DNA of 64,000 nucleotides, taken from assembly GCF_017377775.1 (NCBI RefSeq), contig NZ_JAFVLN010000003.1:1-64000 (forward strand). Reading direction: 5' to 3'. Shown in pieces: positions 61,174-64,000 of the stretch. A program made the position numbers and the translations under genes. Each line of letters opens with the position of its first letter. Within the stretch, counting starts at the first letter, position 1. The notes below the pieces were generated by a model that was given only the letters and a program-made list of their open reading frames with translations, had not been told where the DNA came from and searched no databases. This DNA comes from Streptomyces sp. VRA16 Mangrove soil (GTDB lineage Bacteria; Actinomycetota; Actinomycetes; Streptomycetales; Streptomycetaceae).

Positions 61174-62661
61174 ATGCGCACGTACCGGCCGTCCCACCGC
61201 AGCACCCGACTCACCCTCGCCGCCGCGATCACCGTCGTCGCCGCGCTCACCGGTCCCGCGGCCGTCTCCCGGGCCGCCGACACCGCCGACACCCCCAGCC
61301 CCGGCGCGCCGGGGCTGGGCGATCCGCTCTTCCCGCTCGACGGGAACGGCGGCTACACGGTCCGGCACTACACGCTGGACTTCGACTGGCAGGCACCGAG
61401 AACGCCGTTCGCGGCGTCGACCACCATCCGCGCCACCGCCACCCAGGCGCTGTCCCGCTTCAACCTCGACTTCGCGGGCAACGAGCTGCACACGGTCACC
61501 GTCGACGGCCGCGCGGCGCAGACCTCGCGCGACGGCGACGAGCTGATCGTCACGCCCAAGTCCCCCATACCCAAGGGCAGTTCGTTCACGGTGAAGGTGG
61601 GGTACACCGCCGATCCGACCCAGGTGCGCCATCGTGACGACGCCATCGAGGACTACGGCTGGATACCGACCCCGGACGGGACGGTGCTCTACCCGCAGCC
61701 CAACGGCGCGAAGATGATCTTCCCCTCGGACGACCATCCCAGCCGGCGGGCCCCGATCACCTTCCGGGTCACGACGCCCGGCGATCTCACGGCCGTCGCC
61801 AACGGCAGGCTGGTGGACCGCACCGCGCAGCCCGGCGGGCGGGTGCGCTGGACGTACGACTCGGAGCAGCCGGTGGCCACGCAGCTGGCCCAACTGGCCA
61901 TCGGGAAGTTCCGGTTGATCGACAGCAAGGGGCCCGGCGGGCTGCCGCTGCGCGATGTGGTGCCGGACGATCTGGTCGCGCCGACGAAGCAGTACCGCGA
62001 TCTGACGCCTGATCATCTGGCGTGGCTGGAACAGAAGTTGGGCCCCTACCCCTTCAACCGGTACGGGGTCCTCGTCGGCGACACCGATCTCGGTGTCGCC
62101 CTGGAGACGCAGACCCTGTCGCTGCTTCCCAAGGCCGATCTGCTGGGCACCAAGGTCGACGCCGAGCGCAACATGGTGCATGAGCTGGTCCATCAGTGGC
62201 TCGGCGACAGCGTCGGCATCGCCCGCTGGTCCGATCTGTGGCTGAGTGAGGGGCACGCCCGCTTCTACGAGCGGATGTACTCCGAGGAGCACGGCGGGGA
62301 CAGTTTCGAGGCCGCGATGAAGACGGCGTACGAGAACCATGATCAGTGGCGGCACGACTACGGGGCTCCGGCCGAGCCCACCGAGCCGAATCTGTTCAAG
62401 CGGATGCGGTACGACGGGTCGGCGCTGGTGCTGTACGCGTTGCGGGAGGAGGTCGGTGCGGGCACGTTCCAGAAGATCGAGCGGGCCTGGATCGGGCGGT
62501 ACTCGGGGAGGACGGCGTCGACGGCCGACTACATCGCGGTCGCCTCGCGGGTGGCGGGGCGGGATCTTTCCGGGTTCTTGCGGCCGTGGTTGTACGGAGG
62601 ATCGACGCCGGCGATGCCGGGGCATCCGGACTGGGTGGTGAATCCGGTGGTGACTGGCTGA
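61174..62661 (+). CDS. Secreted M1-family zinc metallopeptidase
   Basis: An aminopeptidase-like zinc peptidase (495 aa). A Sec signal peptide (about 1-35) is followed by a beta-barrel N-terminal domain. The catalytic zinc site is HELVHQ (His336, Glu337, His340) with Glu359 in LSEGHARFYE, the HExxH-x18-E pattern of family M1. The GxMEN motif of true aminopeptidases reads GVALETQT here, so the peptide specificity may differ. The ATG at 61174 has GGAGG upstream. It is a single gene, probably extracellular. Confidence 0.92.
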   Translation: MRTYRPSHRSTRLTLAAAITVVAALTGPAAVSRAADTADTPSPGAPGLGDPLFPLDGNGGYTVRHYTLDFDWQAPRTPFAASTTIRATATQALSRFNLDFAGNELHTVTVDGRAAQTSRDGDELIVTPKSPIPKGSSFTVKVGYTADPTQVRHRDDAIEDYGWIPTPDGTVLYPQPNGAKMIFPSDDHPSRRAPITFRVTTPGDLTAVANGRLVDRTAQPGGRVRWTYDSEQPVATQLAQLAIGKFRLIDSKGPGGLPLRDVVPDDLVAPTKQYRDLTPDHLAWLEQKLGPYPFNRYGVLVGDTDLGVALETQTLSLLPKADLLGTKVDAERNMVHELVHQWLGDSVGIARWSDLWLSEGHARFYERMYSEEHGGDSFEAAMKTAYENHDQWRHDYGAPAEPTEPNLFKRMRYDGSALVLYALREEVGAGTFQKIERAWIGRYSGRTASTADYIAVASRVAGRDLSGFLRPWLYGGSTPAMPGHPDWVVNPVVTG

Positions 62662-63077
62662 GGTCCTGGGTCTCGGCCGGCGGGGCCGGGACCAGCCCCG
62701 CCAGGGACGCGGGGAACCGCGCGACCGGCCCCGCCTGGCGTGCACCCGGCGACAGTGCGGTCGGGACCGGGCTGAAGGCCGGCTGGAGCGCCCGCCCCGG
62801 GCCGGGGTGCCGCCTTGCCCGCCCTGCCGCCCACGACGGCAGATTGCCCAAGGCGGGGCGGGACGGGGCGGCCGGCCGCCCGAGGCTTCGGGGCACTCCC
62901 GGCGCTGGTCAGGACGGATGCGGCCGAGGGCGCAGCCAGGTGCCGCTCGTCGCCTCACTTGCTCCGTCGCCCAAGCGAGGGGGGAGGTTCAACGAGCGCC
63001 TCGCAGGCTGTCGGCCGGGGCCGCCCGCTTGCCGAGTGTGTGGGCCGTGGTGGCGGGTCAAGGGCGCCGCCTGTTCT
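62662..63077. other. Gene-free stretch after the M1 peptidase gene
   Basis: These 416 bp have no supported gene. They contain the second copy of the palindromic repeat (62803-62860), which could act as a terminator for the convergent genes. Confidence 0.6.
62803..62860. repeat. Intergenic palindromic repeat, copy 2
   Basis: Shares GGGGTGCCGCCTTGCCC, CCCTGCCGCCCA and TTGCCCAAGGCGGG-type segments with the copy at 53145-53206. The outer stem CCGCCTTG/CAAGGCGG is intact; the inner palindrome is broken (CCCACGACGGCAG). It lies between convergent genes. Confidence 0.8.
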
Positions 63078-63383
63078 TCAGGGGAGTTTGTGGGCGAGGA
63101 CGTCGAGACGCTCGACGGAAGGGGGCTGGGCGAACAGTTCTCCGGCTCGCTCCATCAGGGCGCTGCCCAGGCGGCCGGCGAGGTGGGCCTGGCGTGCGTC
63201 GTCGTCGGGGAAAGCGTCGAAGATGGCGAAGGTGGACGGGCTCAGGCGTACGGCGAACCAGGCCACGGTGTCGGGCTCCTCCAGCACGATGGCAAGGCCC
63301 TCGCGGAGAAAGGAGGCGACCTCTTCCTCCTTGCCGGGCAGGGCCTTGACCTGGACGTGCAGCGCAACGGTGAGGTCGGCCAT
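63078..63383 (-). CDS. Antibiotic biosynthesis monooxygenase (ABM) domain protein
   Basis: A 101-aa single-domain dimeric alpha-beta barrel. The family blocks are VALHVQVKALPGKEEEVASFLREGLAIVLEEPDTVAWFAVRLSPSTFAIFDAFPDDDARQAHL. Such proteins oxidise quinols or degrade reactive compounds; the substrate is unknown. The ATG at 63383 has AAAGGAG upstream, so the longer open frame to 63449 is not used. It is a single gene, and its downstream end faces the repeat at 62803-62860. Confidence 0.9.
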   Translation of the reverse strand: MADLTVALHVQVKALPGKEEEVASFLREGLAIVLEEPDTVAWFAVRLSPSTFAIFDAFPDDDARQAHLAGRLGSALMERAGELFAQPPSVERLDVLAHKLP

Positions 63384-63523
63384 GAGGTGACTCCTTTCAG
63401 ATGCCCGACCGCCCGGGAGCGACCGGGCACTGCAGTGACCGGTTGGCATCGACCGGGTCCCCTGTAAAGCCGCGTCGACACATCAGCTGGAGACCGCTTT
63501 GATGCCTTTCGCAGGCATGAGAG

Positions 63524-63555
63524 CCCCACCACAAGATCACCCCACCACAAGATCA
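63524..63555. repeat. 16-bp tandem duplication over the stop of the YdeI-like gene
   Basis: Two exact copies of CCCCACCACAAGATCA (63524-63539, 63540-63555). The second covers the stop codon (TGA, 63553-63555 on the minus strand). It is probably a recent duplication. Confidence 0.85.
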
Positions 63556-64000
63556 GTCGTGCGACACGGCCCAGGCCTCGCGGAGGTCGGTCAGGGTCTT
63601 TTCGATGCGGCGGTGTCGGGTCTCCGGCTTCTTCGCGCTGTCGACGGCCAGGACCGTCTGCCGTTTGCGGCTGGGGGACAGGCGGTCGCAGGCGGCGCGG
63701 GCGGCCGGGTCCGCGTCCAGGGCGCGGGCCAGGTCCTCGGGCTCCTCCACCGTGCGCGGCTCGGTGTCGAGAGCCAGGTCGACCTCGACCTCCTCACCGG
63801 TCTCGATGCCGGCGGCCTCCCGGTTCGCCCGGCTGAGGCCGATGAGGTTGCGGCCGCGCATGATCGCGATGCGGCTGCGCCACGTGTGCCCGTTGATCGT
63901 GATGACGATCGGCGGGCGCTTGCCGCCGCCGAGCGCGTCGACGACCTCGTCAGGTACTTCGAGCCCCTTCATGCGTTCCGGGGGCTCGACCTGGCTGCGG
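63553..64000 (-). CDS. YdeI/DUF1905-family protein (start beyond window)
   Basis: A C-terminal part of about 149 aa. The DUF1905-type beta-barrel (VPDEVVDALGGGKRPPIVITINGHTWRSRIAIMRGRNLIGLSRANREAAGIETGEEV) is followed by a YdeI/OmpD-associated tail (DRLSPSRKRQTVLAVDSAKKPETRHRRIEKTLTDL). An ATG is at 63972, but the family usually has an extra strand before it, and the frame stays open to 64000. I therefore think the gene continues out of the window. Function unknown; relatives are linked to bacteriocin or stress protection. Confidence 0.82.
   Translation of the reverse strand, partial: RSQVEPPERMKGLEVPDEVVDALGGGKRPPIVITINGHTWRSRIAIMRGRNLIGLSRANREAAGIETGEEVEVDLALDTEPRTVEEPEDLARALDADPAARAACDRLSPSRKRQTVLAVDSAKKPETRHRRIEKTLTDLREAWAVSHD

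Overview
The window looks like part of the core chromosome of a Streptomyces. GC content is very high. A 16S rRNA 5' end of actinobacterial type is present, along with Streptomyces marker genes: a conservon (cvnABCD), smeA-sffA, rbpA behind a SigR-type promoter, and the SCO1431-type small membrane protein. From memory, the order crr-ptsI, smeA-sffA, MocR/YczE, GDPD, UMF1 transporter, rbpA, fxsA, ppm1, amidohydrolase, acyl-CoA dehydrogenase, chitinase, SCO1431-like follows S. coelicolor SCO1390 to about SCO1432. I could not run a comparison.

Layout. 1-3264: rRNA operon start (minus strand) facing crr-ptsI (PTS EIIA and Enzyme I), with a DasR-like dre between them. 3274-12097: an unknown protein, acetoacetyl-CoA synthetase, a GH31 glycosidase, a Nudix hydrolase, a VanX-like dipeptidase and a DUF35/SCP-2-thiolase pair. 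12116-16665: a degenerate EAL-CBS-GGDEF protein behind a BldD-like box, then glpF-glpK. 16698-24797: a conservon whose cvnC and cvnD are separated by a fused 5-oxoprolinase/hydantoinase. 24798-26183: repeats, a small membrane protein and a decayed Rieske oxygenase gene.

26180-33408 holds the most interesting block. It is a three-gene operon in the order of mukF-mukE-mukB and jetA-jetB-jetC: a possible kleisin (about 508 aa), a possible KITE subunit (297 aa) and a giant SMC-like coiled-coil ATPase (1554 aa). No JetD nuclease gene is visible. A 198-206 bp MITE sits directly upstream, and its target-site copy supplies the stop codon of the neighbouring GntR gene. 33642-36693: the GntR regulator, its probable operator, an MFS transporter and a D-glutamate-cyclase-family enzyme. 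36729-39855: a translationally coupled mannosyltransferase-like/glycosyltransferase/SGNH-hydrolase operon. 40008-44240: HEAT and ankyrin proteins and the sporulation pair smeA-sffA. 44284-49481: MocR/YczE, GDPD, UMF1 transporter and rbpA. 49500-58400: fxsA, ppm1, amidohydrolase, Lrp, two hypothetical genes, an APH-fold kinase with a lipocalin-like partner, a Gln/His-rich protein and an acyl-CoA dehydrogenase. 58629-64000: a chitinase with DasR-like sites, TetR, a small membrane protein, an M1 metallopeptidase, an ABM monooxygenase and a YdeI-family gene cut by the window end.

Several pieces fit together. DasR-like sites lie at both crr-ptsI (sugar PTS) and the chitinase. The same TGACG-N3-CGTCA operator lies upstream of the DUF35/thiolase pair and of the APH-kinase pair. 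Developmental control sites (BldD-like and BldM/WhiI-like) lie upstream of the c-di-GMP protein and of smeA. Function names come from motifs read by eye. No database search was run.
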